Positions 1 through 12,637 of a stretch of 64,000 nucleotides of DNA are shown here, one piece after another. Under the pieces are notes generated by a model. That model did not search any database, was not told the origin of the DNA, and worked only from the letters and a program-made list of their open reading frames with translations. Position numbers and translations under genes: made by a program. The number at the start of each line of letters is the position of its first letter. Position 1 is the stretch's first letter. Source of the DNA: Sipunculus nudus (lineage: Eukaryota > Annelida > Sipuncula > Golfingiida > Sipunculidae); contig CM049306.1 in the NCBI GenBank assembly GCA_026874595.1, forward strand, positions 91,028,642 to 91,092,641, in the 5' to 3' direction.

Positions 1-980
1 TCTCCTCACAAATTAAAATTTGCTGCTAACGATCCATCCGTTGAATCAATTACCATCTGGTCAGGCTAATCAAGAGAGCATGCAATGCAGCACGCGGTGA
101 TAACCTGTTGTCAGTTTTCACGCCCCATTGATAATCTCAATGCAAACCCAACAGATTAATATGTTCAGGAACCGTTAAAACTTATCATACACCCCTCCCC
201 CACACACACCCTCATAGAATAGGCCTATATAGGCCTTCCATGGGCCTACTATTTCGCTACTTCATTTGTTCAAAGAGTTTCAACTTATCTAATTAAATCT
301 TATTGGGGATACAACAGAGACGGATCGAGGATTTAGGAAAAGGAGGACTTTCACAAGGAAGGGTTAAAAGCTATTCCAAAATATATGTCAGGGAAAGGGG
401 AATAAGGTTGAGAGGTGGTCCAGGCAGGAAAAAAAAATATCTGAACTCCTGATAAAAAGGTTGCGATAGCTGAAAGGGGGGGGGGGGGACAACATCTTGG
501 ATCCATTCCCTGGCTCCGTAGCGAAGTGAAACAACTCTGTTGGTTAAAAATTAATGAACTACTTGACAGCTATAAAATCAAGAGCGTTATATGCATTCAG
601 AATAGAGAGTCAGAGATCGCGGCTCCTGCTAAGAGTGATGTCACGTACAGGCCAGATTTAGAAATTACTTAAATCTAACAATAGGCCTAAATATATGTTT
701 TTATTCTTCCCTAACATTGTAGGATAATTGTGTCAAAAAACTTAAACTTTGGATTGGATCTAGAATTTTAGTCATAGCGAGACTTACAGAGTTTTCCCCT
801 GTTGACAGTGTTCATATATAGCCAATAAATTTGAACAATTAAATCATACAACCTCATTTTTTTGTGGAAAATAAATAGAATAAAAATATTTTTATCTCAA
901 GACCTTTGGTTCAGTGTACGAAAAATCTGTATCCATAGTTTATTTCATAATCAATTGCGTTATATGAAAATCTTATGAGA
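1..980. other. No gene recognised
   Basis: AT-rich DNA with a 13-base G run at 476-488. Nothing coding or element-like was identified on either strand. Confidence 0.5.
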
Positions 981-1011
981 TTTTGGGGCACGAGGCCATG
1001 ATCCCATGCGG

Positions 1012-1175
1012 AGGAACGAAACGACCAAGGTACGAAACAACCTGAGGCCACGACAGGTACGAAAGGACCACGGTAAGAAATGTCTTCATGGTAAGAAACG
1101 ACGTCCAGTGTTCAGACCCGCTGTTGGGTACGAAACGAGTAGGGTAAGAAACGACTAGGTTACGAAATGACTTGG
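1012..1175 (+). repeat. Interspersed GGTACGAAACGAC-type motif array
   Basis: About eight copies of a degenerate GGTAMGAAAYGAC word occur in the same orientation, separated by 5-25 bases (GGTACGAAACAACC, GGTACGAAAGGACC, GGTAAGAAACGAC, GGTACGAAACGAG, GGTTACGAAATGAC). The spacing is irregular, unlike a plain microsatellite. Confidence 0.75.
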
Positions 1176-1450
1176 ATTCGGCATGCTGTCCATGCTAATA
1201 TAACACATTGAAGTTGGTGCATCACGATCAACTCTGTGTAGTTCCTATTTTATTCGAAATCGAACTCATGATATACATAACTACAGTGCCTGTATAACTG
1301 CATCACCATCATGAAAACTGGAAATACAGTAATAGTGGTGATAGTAAGATGTTTTAAGTTTTTGGTTGTTCAAGGCTCATTCTCAGGGTTGTATAAAAGA
1401 TATAACATTTTTTATTACCCGATCTCACTTGCATGTAACCAAGTCAGGCT

Positions 1451-1936
1451 AACTTAATATAATGACAGCACAAAGTCTCAGACTGTTAAATATGTATTTT
1501 TATTTAGTAAAAATCTGGTTGCCATACATTTTTATATAGTTGCATCCTAATAATGAATGATATTATTCAACAATAAGTCATTTAAGAAATATATGAATAT
1601 ATACGTTAAGATATTTCTTGTGCAAAAAGCAAAATATAAACTGACATGAAGATTAAAATCTGTCCCAAAGGCCCATCATGTGGGATGATATAATGTATTA
1701 TTAGTTAATATAATATAGTAACTTCACAGAGTCACAGACTGCTAAATATGTATTTTCATCTTAGTGCTAATCCTGTTGCCACTCGTTTTTCTATAATGAA
1801 TGATATTATGCAACAATAAATCATCATAGAAATACATGTATATATGTTAAGATACTTCTTGTAAAGAAATACAAAATCTACCCTGACCTTAGGATTAAAA
1901 TTGTTCCAAAGACACATTGTATGAGGATGATTGAAT
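1451..1936 (+). repeat. Two-unit tandem duplication (about 245 bp per unit)
   Basis: 1451-1695 and 1701-1936 align throughout (AGACTG.TAAATATGTATTTT, ATAATGAATGATATTAT.CAACAATAA). No coding content. The stretch 1937-2930 shows no gene or recognisable element. Confidence 0.7.
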
Positions 1937-3066
1937 GTTTAAATTGCGAAAGCTGAAATAATATGTAGTAATATGTTATGGGCATGATGCAATATGTAAC
2001 ATGCCTGTACAGTTATCAAGGTTAAGGATATAGATAAGGTATAAAGTATCATTGATATTTAGTTTCCAACTGTTTCTATAATGTAGGAAGGGTATTCTTT
2101 GATGAAGGTAAGGTATCATCAGTCTTATGATAACTGATCTGATTTACAGCTGCTTCTGTGATTAGTTAAAATATCATTAAAGTTATGGTTATTAATTTCT
2201 GAACAACATCTGTGGCGTACTTCAGATATCATCAGAATGTTTCTATGATGCAAGCATGATATTCATATTTATAATAATTATTTCCGAATGCTTCTGTTGA
2301 TGTGGGTAAGATGTCTTGAGAATTAAATTAATTGATTCGTTTATTTTAAGCCAAGGTGCCCCCAAAGTGTGTTGCCTATAACCTTATAAAATCTACATGT
2401 ATTTTGCAGGAAATCAAACTTAGGTGAGATATTTAATTGATTAGCATTCCTGCTGCGTTAATACAAAGAAAAACTACCTAAATAGAATTAAAAAAAAGAA
2501 ACATTAATCAAACTTGGGAGAGATAATCTGTTAGAAAGTATTTATGGTGAGTTTTGAAAAAAAAAATTAACAAAATCCATCAAAGCCCTGGTAATTTGTC
2601 ACGGTGACACTAAAAGTTGACAATTGGACATAAATGCAGACAGGAAGTGGGTAAACCGCAATACTCTCATCATATTACTGGCATATGAGAACACCATATG
2701 TTTCCATTTAGTATGATTTTACTACATACATTACATCACTCATCAGTTCTCCACCTTCCCATAAAACTGATAAACCATAAGAAAGACTTTCCGAGAATTT
2801 AAGATTCTACCATAAGTTTTATTTCCATATCCCAGATGCCTGATTTTTTTTATATAAATTTACTGATGTAGTTTTTTTTAATATCCATATAAGATATGTA
2901 CATTGCCTATATACAACATCAACGGCTCATGTGCATAAGTTGAGAACATTTCAGATTTCTGGTTTTCTGAAGACTATCAAGTTTAGACTTTTGGCGACTA
3001 ACAAACAGAAAAATTCACACACCGAGACTACCAACACATCAGGTATAATTAATACATGTATGAAAT

Positions 3067-4400
3067 TTACAACAAACGCACAATATCTTCAGGTAATGTC
3101 CGCACATGTTCATTATCAAAACTAACTTGAAATCCTCTGGTACCTACCAGGCGATGATGAGTAAAGTTTCTGTTCACTATTGATAGTCTCCAATATAGCC
3201 ATGATAGATTTGACTCGTCATGAATTCCAGAATATAAGACGGGAGCCAGACTGTTCTTATTGTCAGTCTCCGCCCTGGTGACAAGTACTGGAAGTAGAGA
3301 GAATCCAGCGGGAGAACCACGTGCCATCTGTTGAAGGAAGAGGCTTAATTAGTGACAGCTGTGTTTGGCATAATCTGCCCATGTTGCGGTATATAGGCAT
3401 CGTTGATAGGGAACTGTTTGCCCTTAATAATCAACCGGCCGTGCCAGAACCGTACTTTTTGTTTGTCCGTGAATGCCTGTCTGATTTGTGGCCCGGCTTT
3501 CTTCTTCAAATAATAATCTTCCCTGACCAAGTCTTCTACAAAGTGTGCAACGTTTCTGTCCTCTTGACCTCGTTTCTCTCTTTGCGTTTTTAGTAGCGTG
3601 TTTCGTACCGGTCTTGCATAGAATCTTGCTATAATATGTCTATGGCCCTCAGCTTTTTGTTTACCGGTTCTATGAGCGTTTTCAATAGCTTCCAGCACAT
3701 TAATTATTTCAAAATCTGTATTCAGGAGTTTTTTGTCAACAATATGCTCTGCGACAATCTTTTACAGTCCTCCTGTTTTTTTTCTGCGACCCCAATGAGC
3801 CTAAAGTTATACTCCCGGCTATATCTTTCCGAGTCCAATAACTTTTCCTTCAATGAAGTAATCTGCTGATTTTTCTCAATATTTTCTGATGTTAGTTCAC
3901 TTACTTCAGATTTCAGAGCTTTATTTTCTGCCTCAATTTTTGCCAATTTAGTCACTGTTGTTTGAAGCTCAGCCTGTGTAAATTCAAGACTTTTCACCAC
4001 AGAGTCAACTTTTGAGTTCAGTGCAGCGTAATTAATTTCTGCTTTCTCTAGACCACTTCTAATATGGGAAATCTCTTCACAAAGTGATGTTTTAAAGTCA
4101 TTCAGAGCAGTCTGCATTACCTCTTGAAGTTCCGTTCACTTAGCATCTACAACGTCCATTATGGAACCACTTGCCTGAGCGGACCCTGGTTCTCGCCGTC
4201 TTTCTGTAAAGGGGTGAACTTTTTATGCCCTTTTTCAAAATATTTCTCCATACTTGGTTGCTCCAAAGATGAAATATGACTTTTGCTTTTTGACCGTGCA
4301 GTAACAGTAATTTGAGACACCTGTGACATTATATCCCGTGAGATACTAATTTACTGAGAGAGCACATGAAAGTGTGTCCACTTATGCTTCCACATTGAAC
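3067..4400 (-). mobile_element. L1-type non-LTR retrotransposon relic, ORF1 only
   Basis: Reads right to left. A start at 4329 (MSQVSQITVTARSKSKSHIS) is followed by a frame change. 4117-3722 is a coiled coil of heptads (KLAKIEAENKALKSEVSELT) leading into ERYSREYNFRLIGVAE, the RNA-binding-domain signature of L1 ORF1 proteins. After another frame change, 3698-3345 gives ENAHRTGKQ, RHIIARFYARP, LKKKAG and RFWHGRLIIKGKQF, the C-terminal half of that domain. ORF1p is an RNA-chaperone protein of the retrotransposition particle. No endonuclease or reverse transcriptase follows; 3067-3327 is open but not recognised. The 5' edge falls near 4400, where duplicon A resumes similarity to duplicon B, so the element entered after or during duplication. 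It is non-functional. Confidence 0.8.
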
Positions 4401-5135
4401 CGGAAGGACTTTTGTTAGCAATTCTTTAATATTCGGGGTTTTAGTGATAGTCAATATAAGCTTATTTAAGAACGCATGTAAACCGGAAATTATTGGTGAA
4501 GTACAGTATTTTACCGGCAATAGTCACCACTGAGCCTTATTACAAAATTAATATATACTTTACAAGACGATTATCCAACTGCAGGGAAGTCCGCACATTT
4601 ATTGCAATTGGGCTCTACGTTTCATCACGGTGATATAGCAACAGGACTTTAAATCTCGTTGAAATAAGAATGGTGACTGGTTCTCCTAGGAACTCAGTTT
4701 CAAAATGGCCTATATCTACTGGTTCAGAGTGCTTGTCAAGAATTTAGGTGAGTCCAACTAACGGTCCTCCAGTAACACCTTTTACAGTGATGCAATATTT
4801 CGCGGTTACACAATATCGTTGTGTAACAGCTTTTACTTCTGAAAATTATCCTTGGTCAATGTGAAATTTTAATTCTTGCATAAAAGAACATGATGATATA
4901 TAAAAACAATTTTTACGATATTATGCAAGCAAAATATATTCGCAAGCTTCTTCCCATTTCCTTGTGAGACAGTCCTAAGTCTATTGATAAGAAAGCTTGG
5001 TTCAAATATAGGATCATTTAAGATTATCTTACATTCGTAGTGCAGAAAGCTGATTTTGATAATCATCATCGAAGCTTAAATTTCTAAATGAAAACCATAC
5101 TGGAATCATATAGTCTGAGGCATGCTGAATACTTC

Positions 5136-6668
5136 TTACTTATATCCATATACTTCATAAACAGGAGTCTCCGATGAAGATATGCCGGAAGAGGTGTTCA
5201 TCAGACCCATGTCTATATACTCATAGCAGTTGTCTGCATTCAACGACTCTGAGTGTGTGGATTGAACAGAATCAGTGATTGTAGTGCCGGTATTCATATC
5301 CACACTCTGACTTATTTGTCTCTTAGTCCCCAAATAATTATATAAGAAAATGGCAAAAACAGCTGCAAGTGATGCACAAATGATGGTGGGTAATATAAGT
5401 AATAACAGTTTCGTAGAAGTAGCCTGTTTGCTGTCTGGGTAGGATTTCTCAGTATAACCCGATGAGTTATCCCATCCTTTAGTTTCCATGGTGTTGCTAG
5501 CACGGTTTATGTCTGTAGAAGAATGCTCAATATAGATCAAAACTATACTCTCTACACTTGTTCCAACGGCATTGGTAGCCCAGCAAGTGTAGTTACCTTT
5601 CTCCGATGGATTTACGTCCATAGTCGAATTCACTGGTATCGGCTTTTTCATTTCAAATATCTTTCCCCCTGGGCCATACATATTCATCTCTTCTATTAGG
5701 GGAACTCCGTTTACTGAACACTGAAGTGAACCGTGTGTTTCTATGAGAGACAATACAGGCACTTGACAAATAGGTCTCGCATTATAATTGTCCCAAAACC
5801 TTAAAGATAAAGATGTACAACTCTGAGCAACATCAGTTTCCATTGAAAATTCGTAACGATAAGAACAGATTACTGATGCTTGCTCTTCCATAATGGATGT
5901 GTCAGATGCACTACACGACCATTCTATACTGTTAGTGTTTCTGTAAACTCTCAGAAACGATTCAACTTTACAGTCACAATATATATCGTTCCCTATTAAT
6001 GACAACATCAGAGGTGTATTGGCAGGTTGTGGAAACTGCATCGGTAGTTTTAATTTATTATCCCGAAGATCAAGCCAGCGCAAAACGACTCGGTAATTGT
6101 TCCAAGTCACACGGTTGATCTTATTATTCCTCAAAACTAGCAGTCTCAACTGCTTCAGGCTGGAGAAACACTCAAGATCAAGTGATGTTAACTTGTTGTA
6201 GGCTAAGTTAAGGCCTGTCAGTTTAGAAAGTTTATTAAAAGATGTATTTTTAACTTCGGATATACTGTTATTGCCCATGATCAATTTTTCTAGATTTTTC
6301 ATATACGGAAATGAAAAATCTTTTGTTTCCCCTAGTTTGTTTCTTGAAACAAACAATGTTTTCAGCATCTGGTGAGGTATACCAGGAATTCTGTCGAACT
6401 GATTATCAGAAAGGTCCATGACTGACGCCTTTGGGAAGAAATAGAAAGCTCGATCAAAAGAACTTAATCTATTAAACGTCAGGTTAATACTTACAACAAA
6501 GTCTAGTGGTTCCGTCAAAGGGTAGTCGGAGAGGCTCCGGTTGGTACAATCAATAAAAGTGTTATTAATACATCTACAGTTAGGAATGACGCACCCATTG
6601 ACAAAATTACCAGTTGAATCACTGACAAGACAGAAAAACACTATCAAATTTGTCTTCATGAAGTCCAT
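5136..6668 (-). CDS. LRR-Ig single-pass membrane receptor-like protein, copy A (intact, single exon)
   Basis: Encodes 510 aa. Seen in order: an N-terminal hydrophobic signal (about residues 6-16); a cysteine-rich LRR N-cap with Cys26, 31, 33 and 41; about six leucine-rich repeats (about 45-225) with LxxLxLxxN-type spacing; an LRR C-cap beginning CDCK (about 230-272); one Ig-like domain (about 298-380) with the usual Cys pair, the second in GNYTCWATNAVG; a transmembrane helix (about 422-443); and a roughly 64-residue cytoplasmic tail. The tail carries YIDM (484-487), a YxxM motif that in other receptors binds PI3-kinase p85 SH2 domains, plus Tyr residues in the last ten. This is the LRRIG architecture used for adhesion or pattern recognition; the ligand is unknown. 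It is the only intact member of three close copies here, and no coding intron is needed. The start is the Met directly before the signal and is conserved in copies B and C. Function is inferred from architecture only. Confidence 0.9.
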   Translation of the reverse strand: MDFMKTNLIVFFCLVSDSTGNFVNGCVIPNCRCINNTFIDCTNRSLSDYPLTEPLDFVVSINLTFNRLSSFDRAFYFFPKASVMDLSDNQFDRIPGIPHQMLKTLFVSRNKLGETKDFSFPYMKNLEKLIMGNNSISEVKNTSFNKLSKLTGLNLAYNKLTSLDLECFSSLKQLRLLVLRNNKINRVTWNNYRVVLRWLDLRDNKLKLPMQFPQPANTPLMLSLIGNDIYCDCKVESFLRVYRNTNSIEWSCSASDTSIMEEQASVICSYRYEFSMETDVAQSCTSLSLRFWDNYNARPICQVPVLSLIETHGSLQCSVNGVPLIEEMNMYGPGGKIFEMKKPIPVNSTMDVNPSEKGNYTCWATNAVGTSVESIVLIYIEHSSTDINRASNTMETKGWDNSSGYTEKSYPDSKQATSTKLLLLILPTIICASLAAVFAIFLYNYLGTKRQISQSVDMNTGTTITDSVQSTHSESLNADNCYEYIDMGLMNTSSGISSSETPVYEVYGYK

Positions 6669-9577
6669 ATTTGGTCTCCTCAGTCAATTTCGTTAAGGCA
6701 ATAGTTTTTTTTCTACTGTTGCGATTCCCGCGGATGAAATATACACTCTGTAGCTCTTTATTGAAAATAGAGTGAACTAAGCCAAACAATACATATTGTA
6801 TTTTGTGATGCGCAATTTCATTAAACAGGGTGAATGGTCACAAGCAGGGTTATGTATGAGACCTATGTTAACTGTGTCTCATATAATGATTTAATGTATT
6901 AACGAGGTTAAATACTTCTGTTATAAAATTATTTGCAATGGTTTTGTGCCGAATGTATTTGAATGTGTTTATTGCCACTGCAGAACATAATTACGTGTGT
7001 TACCACCAGTGTGTATAACCACGGCGTGAAATGTACGAGTCACTTCCTTATAAAATGGAACAATACATGATTGGGAGTTTCAAAGTCTCACAACAGGGTT
7101 TAATAACATAATAAGAGATGGATTAAGGTTCGCCAATTATAATCTTACATTTGAATGGATGATGGTTCAAATGGTATGACTGCGGGCAGCACATTGATTA
7201 TCTTGGTTACACCACAATTGAATATTGAACCTATAGTTTGATGTGTATTGAAGATATCAAACAAACAGAAAGAACAGTTGCACACATCTCAATAATCCAC
7301 TGTAAAAAACGAAATATACGCTCGAAAGAAAATATATTCTCTATTAACCAATCTCTGTTGAAATCGGATATAATTCCTTTGTTATTTAGAAATGCTTGCA
7401 AATTTTGGAGCATCCTACAATAGGAACCTGCCAAATGCCGGAGGCTTATGTTTCTTAAAATATATATTTCTATTTTATTCATATTCCGAATCAGCAAGGA
7501 TCGGATTTTTATATTGTTAAATATTCTAGTGTGATGATCCACATTCAATACCAAATATTTCAAGGATAGTTTCCCAATTAATTATACAAATTGCGTTAAT
7601 ATGTTTACCTATGTAAGTATACATTCACCAAGCAACGTCTGGCAAAGTATATCCTGGTGATAACGGCGGTGACATTTTAATTATTCGATTGTTAAAAACA
7701 GATAGAGAGATTGTGGAATGGCTAGCACAAATAGCAAACTTATGTTTCTTGTTTCATGCTCCTTCAAAATAATATGAGTGTTGTTAAAATAAACCACCAA
7801 GAAATGTTATAATAAAGGAGCAATATACATAAAGAACGGTTGTGGTTTTGTGTGTACTGACCCGATATGCAAATATCATTGCTTCAAAAGCCTCATTTGT
7901 ATCAATAGAACTTATTACACCTGTTTGTTGATCATGTCTAACTATTTATTTTTCTTAATAATTTTAAATCAGTTTTATTATCTTAAATATATATTCTGTT
8001 CTCTTTAAGTTGAATGACCAAACAAGATTTCTCATATTTCATAAGTCTGTTGCTCATTTTTACCGTTTATTGCTGAAATATAAATGCATGGCTAGTGAGT
8101 CATTGAATCCCCTGCTTGGAAAATCAACATCACCGCAAACAGCATTAAAATGCTTCAAATGATAATGTTTCTCTTTAATTTTTTCAACTTACGAGCGAAA
8201 CTGTGCGATATCACAAGAAAGAGCGTTTGTAAATATCGTTCGTTCGCGCCATCTCAGATGGTTAGAGAAGTAACATGAACAATTTAAAAAATGATACTAA
8301 ATGATTGCAGTGAATGAAGCAGTTCAAATAATTAATGTTGATAAATTACTAAAGTTTTGTTTTATTCTTCTGACAAATAATAAAAGAGTAGTTGATTTTT
8401 TTTTTGTATTTCAGAATGGTATAGCTACCGGAGTATCAAAACAGATAAGATTAATCAGAAAGAAACACAAAGAATACTTGATATTTAAATATTAACAAGT
8501 TATTTGGTGTAATATATGAGGATAACATGCTTAAAAAGCTAAGATTTTGATGAAGAAAGACGGAGGCCTCTCCTTCAATAGATACTCTGAACTTCTACCA
8601 TAAGGAAAGAGATTACGGGGCACAGCATGAAAATCCAAGAGCCATACAGATTATTTTGTGCCATAAGTATTCATATTTTGCAACATTTATATGACCTTTG
8701 TGGGTAACAATAAATCTAGTATTCATTTCATTATGATGTTTTATCCATCTTTTATTTGCATATGATATTGATATTTATTTAACTAGATAAAAAAGTCATA
8801 TATATTCTTATATATGTCTTATACATTTTCTTTTTAAAAATAGCATCTTGTAAACCTAAGTCACTTCTTAGTGTTAGTCTGACGAAAGGTCGGTTGTATT
8901 ATGTAGTTTGGCCATCATAAAAACATTTCTTAGTCTTACTTACATGTTTTATTATTACACATAACCCAGCCTATACATGTATTGTAATGGTATGTTGTTA
9001 CCTTTATGCATGCATGTGAGAGTATTGTATCATTACTTGTATTAATCTGAAGCAGACTCTTCTTATAGTCCTATATATAACTTCTTCTTTAAAAAGGTAC
9101 TATTCTTAGTTTAATAAATTTTACCTTCAAAATACCTTTTATCGAATAGATTGGCGTGTCAACACCACCCGATTCCCTGTATATCTTATGCGCAGAAAAA
9201 CGTAATATCGCTGAATTCGCTCTTAATGGACATACACTAATACAAAGATATCATTTATATGTTTCCGGATCGCACATTTGTAATTATAAGTTAAATGATT
9301 GAAGAAGTGCATATGTGTCTGATTAGCAACAGTCAATGTATAAGGTATCATTGATTTAGTTACTACTTTTGATGATTCAATATAGTATAGGGCGACCCTA
9401 ACTATAATCACGAAACAAATCCGAATAAATGACTGACCTCAGGACACTTTCGTGAAAAAATAGTGTATTAGAGATATCCTTGTTTATTTTTTGTTTGAAA
9501 TATTGAATCAGTTATGGAAATTTTCAAGTAAAATTGAATATTAATTTAATATTAGATCATGTTTGCTCGCATATCTT

Positions 9578-9782
9578 ATTAATACACAGCATGTAGTCTC
9601 ACTGGCCTAATGTACTTCGTAATGTTACCAGTTATTCGCAAGTCACTTTAAAAGACGAACAACAAATGAAGTGCCTGGAGTGGAACAGTTGGGCTTACTT
9701 AATGATGTTACTCGAAAAAAGCATTTGGAAATGGCTGATGAGCTCGATCTAATAAAGTTAAGTTGTATGCCATTATAATGAT
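9578..9782 (-). pseudogene. LRR fragment, remnant of a second LRR-Ig gene in duplicon A
   Basis: This short decayed block is paralogous to the fragments at 33601-33830 and 41235-41452. Its reading corresponds to LRRs 1-4 of the receptors (Asn-Leu-Thr, DRA...FP, MDFS). The frame is broken here. It lies about 3 kb upstream of receptor A and is all that is left of a further tandem receptor gene. Confidence 0.6.
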
Positions 9783-11086
9783 TTTACCGATTTAGATTGT
9801 GCTTACCCATTGAGGAATAATGTCGGTGAGGGTGTTTATGTTAAGCTCAGAACAATACAAACAGAACTTTGCGGATGGCACAGAGGAGGGAAGTGACTGT
9901 AATGTGAGGTGACAATCGAAATAGCTTCTTATTTATTTAGCCTTATATTGGATACAATGATGTATCACAGTTTTACACTGTTCTTCAATAAAGGTTCTAC
10001 TTAAATCCTGTACGAGCTTGTGCTTCGTTCGTAGTAAACTCAACAGGTGCCTATTATTGTGTCCCTTAAGGTGAAACACCAGGGGCTCTTGCTGAATGCA
10101 AAAATTGTGTCATGGCATTAATCCTGCTTTACAACACATACAATATTGAGCTCGGTTGTCGACCTCACTATATTTACCTAGTGTAAATAAATGTGGAACG
10201 CGTGACCTTGTTAATGTTACTTGTTTGCTTGAAGACGCTTTAGTTTTGCAAATATATAACCACATCAGACCAAAGCAATACAGTACGATAATTGTTTTAA
10301 ACAGTAGTTCAATATTTGTATATCATTAATATTTGTGTAAACAAGTAAACCATTGACCAGATACATAGTCGTATTTGACACCTCAAAAGATTTACACGTA
10401 TTTCATGGTTATGGATATAAATAAAGAAAACCCAAGTAATTAAAATACTGGGTAACCTATACAGCCACAACTTCCATCGATGCATCAAGTTTATATTTAT
10501 TGTAAATCACGTATATATATATATAAAATATATCATTGCAAACTCAAAAATAGAACCAAACTCTTTAAATCTAATTATTAATAATATCTTTTCCAATGTA
10601 TAAATATTATTCACTAAATATCAGGGAGTGGTGACATTGACTTTCTCTCTAAATCGACTCGATAAATTTTCGATATCAGATTTACCAATGCACATCTTCC
10701 CACTTCTCGATTATCGCTCAAGATAATCTCATCATTGCGATCTGCTACTGTTTTGTTTTTTTGTATGCCGTAAAAGTCTGATGATCAATTATATTTCAGT
10801 CGACTGGTATAATTTATCGGTCAAAAATATTTAAAACGGATAAAAATAAAACCTCGGCAAATATGGTGGAAAATCACTGCCGATGAATCAATGAATAAAA
10901 TTGGGTGTACCTGTAAATATCAAGTATTACTGAGTGCGCTTGACGTTATATGGCGTCAGTCAAAATGTATAGTATTCATTCCTGTCTTCTTTCATTTCCC
11001 CTTTATCTTAATACACTGTCTTACCTATCACTTTTGTCTTGCCGAAGGAGAGCCAATGACAGTGGCGTGAATTTTGCATGAAAGGT

Positions 11087-11088
<2 letters not shown>

Positions 11089-11127
<39 letters not shown>

Positions 11128-11130
11128 TAT
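11089..11130. repeat. TA microsatellite
   Basis: About 20 TA units. An 18-base C run follows at 11289-11306. Confidence 0.9.
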
Positions 11131-11671
11131 ATGTATTTTTGTTTATCTGACCCATTTTTAATACAGTACATTTAAGTATAAGGTTTTATGTCTATAATTC
11201 TAATTATCAATATATTTTCATCAAGGGAAATGATAACATTGACTAACCACTCTGCCCCTAGCCCTCAACCCTCCCCCGCCCACCCGCTCCCCCCCCCCCC
11301 CCCCCCACGACGCAACTGGCCAGTGATCACGCCCAAAGTATTAATTTTAATTATTTTAAATTAATTAACAATGATGGATGAAGGTAATACGATAGATATT
11401 CACAGAAGGTGAACTCTGATCCAAACTAAGTAAACAAGATCAGCCCACTATGTCGCACCGTTTGGCTTACTACACGATTTTGCTAAACGCACGTTGAAAT
11501 TGCCCGATTTTTTTTTAATTGTCAGACTTTAGGCGACGGCGATTTTTCACGCCGACGCCGACAAAATAACGTCGTTTGGGCTGTCACGATACACGATAAT
11601 ATACCCGTGTCGGTACACAGTCGCTCGATCCTATGAATTGACCGATAAAGTTATGTAGTTAGCCAATGGCT

Positions 11672-12637
11672 TTAAGGTGCGGTTTTCATGGGGCACGCGA
11701 ACGAAAAAATGACAAAGTCCAAGATTCGTAGATGTTTTTCTCCAAATGTTTTGCAATAATCAAATCAAACCATTCTTGGGCTGTTTGTGCTTAGTCTTAG
11801 CGAATGTCGTGTGTAATGTTGTGGAACATGGCAGGCCTAAATACACGAAAAACATGTGACTAAAATGCGAGCAAGAAGAATGTCACACGAATCTCACACG
11901 AAACATACACAATTTTTTGCGCATATTTCACGAATAACGAACGTCCTGCGACATTTCTGCGACCCCGGCACATACATCGCACATATGTCGCACGAATATC
12001 TTGCGATCCGAGATCCAACAGATAATTCGGCAGTTATAAGTGCATTGATAGCATGAGTTCTTCCCCAGAGGTCGATAATAACCAGAATATATATGGACCA
12101 ACAGGCTCTCGGACCTGACCTGACTAGCCATGCATGTATGCAGAGAAAGCTTTTAATAATGAATGTCGCGCGGTTATCTTGCGACCAAATTGAAATGCTC
12201 GCATTTGTATCCCAAGCAACGATACCTGTTCTCAAGAAAAACGCGAACAGATCGTAAATAGGTTAAGAACTGATATGATGGACTTCAGTGTTTTCACGAG
12301 ACAATCTTCAAACTGTCTGAATTTGTTTACCTTGTCACGAAGAATTTGCGAACATATCGCACGTCGTGAGAATGTGGAGCGCATATGACGAGGGTTTTAA
12401 GACATTTTTGAGAGCAAAGCACGCACAAATCAGTACCCGGAATGCGGGAGACTTTCACAAGAACTTTTTTTGCGTTTTTTCAATTTCCTCCGAACAAAAT
12501 GCGACTCACGCGAACAATGCTTCCGAACAATGTTTGCCGGAGGTTTGAAGACTAAAATAAGAATGCTGGACTTTGCCATATTTCGACATTCGCATCCTTT
12601 CAAAATTGTTCGTGTGCCCCGTGAAAACAACACTTAA
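11672..12637. mobile_element. Foldback DNA element X, copy 1 (966 bp, TTAA-bounded)
   Basis: Begins TTAAGGTGCGGTTTTCATGG and, on the opposite strand, TTAAGTGTTGTTTTCACGG. The roughly 33-bp terminal inverted repeats continue GGGGCACRCGAAC. Similarity between the arms goes further in (CAAAGTCC near both ends). TTAA at both borders fits a piggyBac-like target site. No transposase frame is present; the interior is rich in CGCAC/GCGA words. Partial copies lie at 35011-35887 and 49855-50236. Confidence 0.7.

Larger units (their letters stand above)
4405..10560. repeat. Duplicon A (holds LRR-Ig receptor A)
   Basis: Paralogous to 29330-34640 and to 36540-42170. Similarity to B is very high from about 5.8 to 8.0 kb. 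Non-coding stretches 6.7-9.5 and 9.8-10.5 kb hold no gene that can be seen beyond the LRR scrap at 9.6 kb. A lacks a piece near 9200 that C keeps (40600-40860). Confidence 0.8.

Noticed and set aside
4704-4750. A possible plus-strand leader exon (ATGGCCTATATC ... TTTAG|GTGAGT)
   Set aside because: The donor-like GTGAGT is kept in duplicon B, but the ATG is not, and no downstream plus-strand exon is seen. Too weak to annotate.
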